From Strongylocentrotus droebachiensis (lineage: Eukaryota > Echinodermata > Echinoidea > Camarodonta > Strongylocentrotidae): a DNA stretch of 64,000 nt. Positions 63,921-64,000 of this stretch are shown here, piece by piece. The position numbers and the translations under genes were made by a program. The stretch lies in NCBI GenBank assembly GCA_035222895.1, contig JAVYIG010000109.1, positions 400,001 to 464,000 on the forward strand. The letters are read 5' to 3'. Below the pieces are notes generated by a model. It was not told the DNA's origin. It made no database searches and saw only the letters and a program-made list of their open reading frames with translations. Each line of letters begins with the position of its first letter. The stretch's first letter is position 1.

Positions 63921-64000
63921 ATAATTAATTTTCTTTGTTTTTCTCTTCATTATTCATCTATAGAACTGATGTGCCTTGTGGATGTGCTATAGTGCAACCT

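Noticed and set aside
1-64000. tRNA or rRNA genes
   Set aside because: No cloverleaf with A and B box sequences and no rRNA-like block was recognised by eye; a covariance-model scan would be needed to exclude them fully.

Overview
The window reads as animal nuclear DNA, most likely from a sea urchin. It has spliced genes with GT-AG introns, long AT-rich non-coding stretches, many TACATGTACATGTA palindromes, and transposons at every scale. The strongest taxonomic clue is a complete TU-type element at 43178-46333: ~0.9 kb inverted arms, an outer domain of 15-bp tandem repeats, and an 8-bp target duplication. This is the architecture described for TU elements of Strongylocentrotus purpuratus. 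No tRNA, rRNA, CRISPR array or prokaryotic operon was seen.

Only two host genes are convincing. A three-exon minus-strand gene at 38090-40510 encodes a 407-residue DIPK1/FAM69-type secretory-pathway kinase-like protein and looks complete. At 60126-62119 (+) the first three coding exons of an unrecognised Ser/Pro-rich, probably nuclear, protein splice together in phase and run on beyond the visible exons.

Region by region: 1-6.6 kb holds MITEs, two copies of a Ty3/gypsy-type integrase tail, RecQ helicase debris, an SGNH-hydrolase-like fragment and LINE tails. 6.6-24 kb is a graveyard of exon-sized modules (transposase fragments, gag-like, paired-like HTH, HECT, C2H2 finger, Cys-rich), many amplified in tandem, including a 1780-bp duplication that looks identical. 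23.7-30 kb is a ten-unit tandem array of a chromodomain exon, split by a 4822-bp transposon with 28-bp perfect terminal inverted repeats and a TA target duplication. 30-37 kb holds LINE pieces, P2X7-type C-terminal domain pieces, a tandem CCCH-finger module and a Helentron helicase-endonuclease fragment. 42.5-46.3 kb is foldback and TU DNA. 46.6-49.2 kb is a 46-bp satellite, and 49.4-52 kb holds ~115-bp minisatellites. 52.5-57.8 kb contains a segmental duplication, the second copy lying inside a 3639-bp insertion that also carries an unoccupied copy of the TU target site.

Many insertions can be dated relative to one another because the interrupted repeat shows the empty site. Target duplications seen or inferred are TA, TAA, TTAA, 5 bp, 6 bp (two insertions of one family) and 8 bp, so several transposase classes have been active here. 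A shared ~110-bp intron block upstream of both the HECT-linked exons and the chromodomain array suggests that much of 6-30 kb derives from one multi-exon repeat family.
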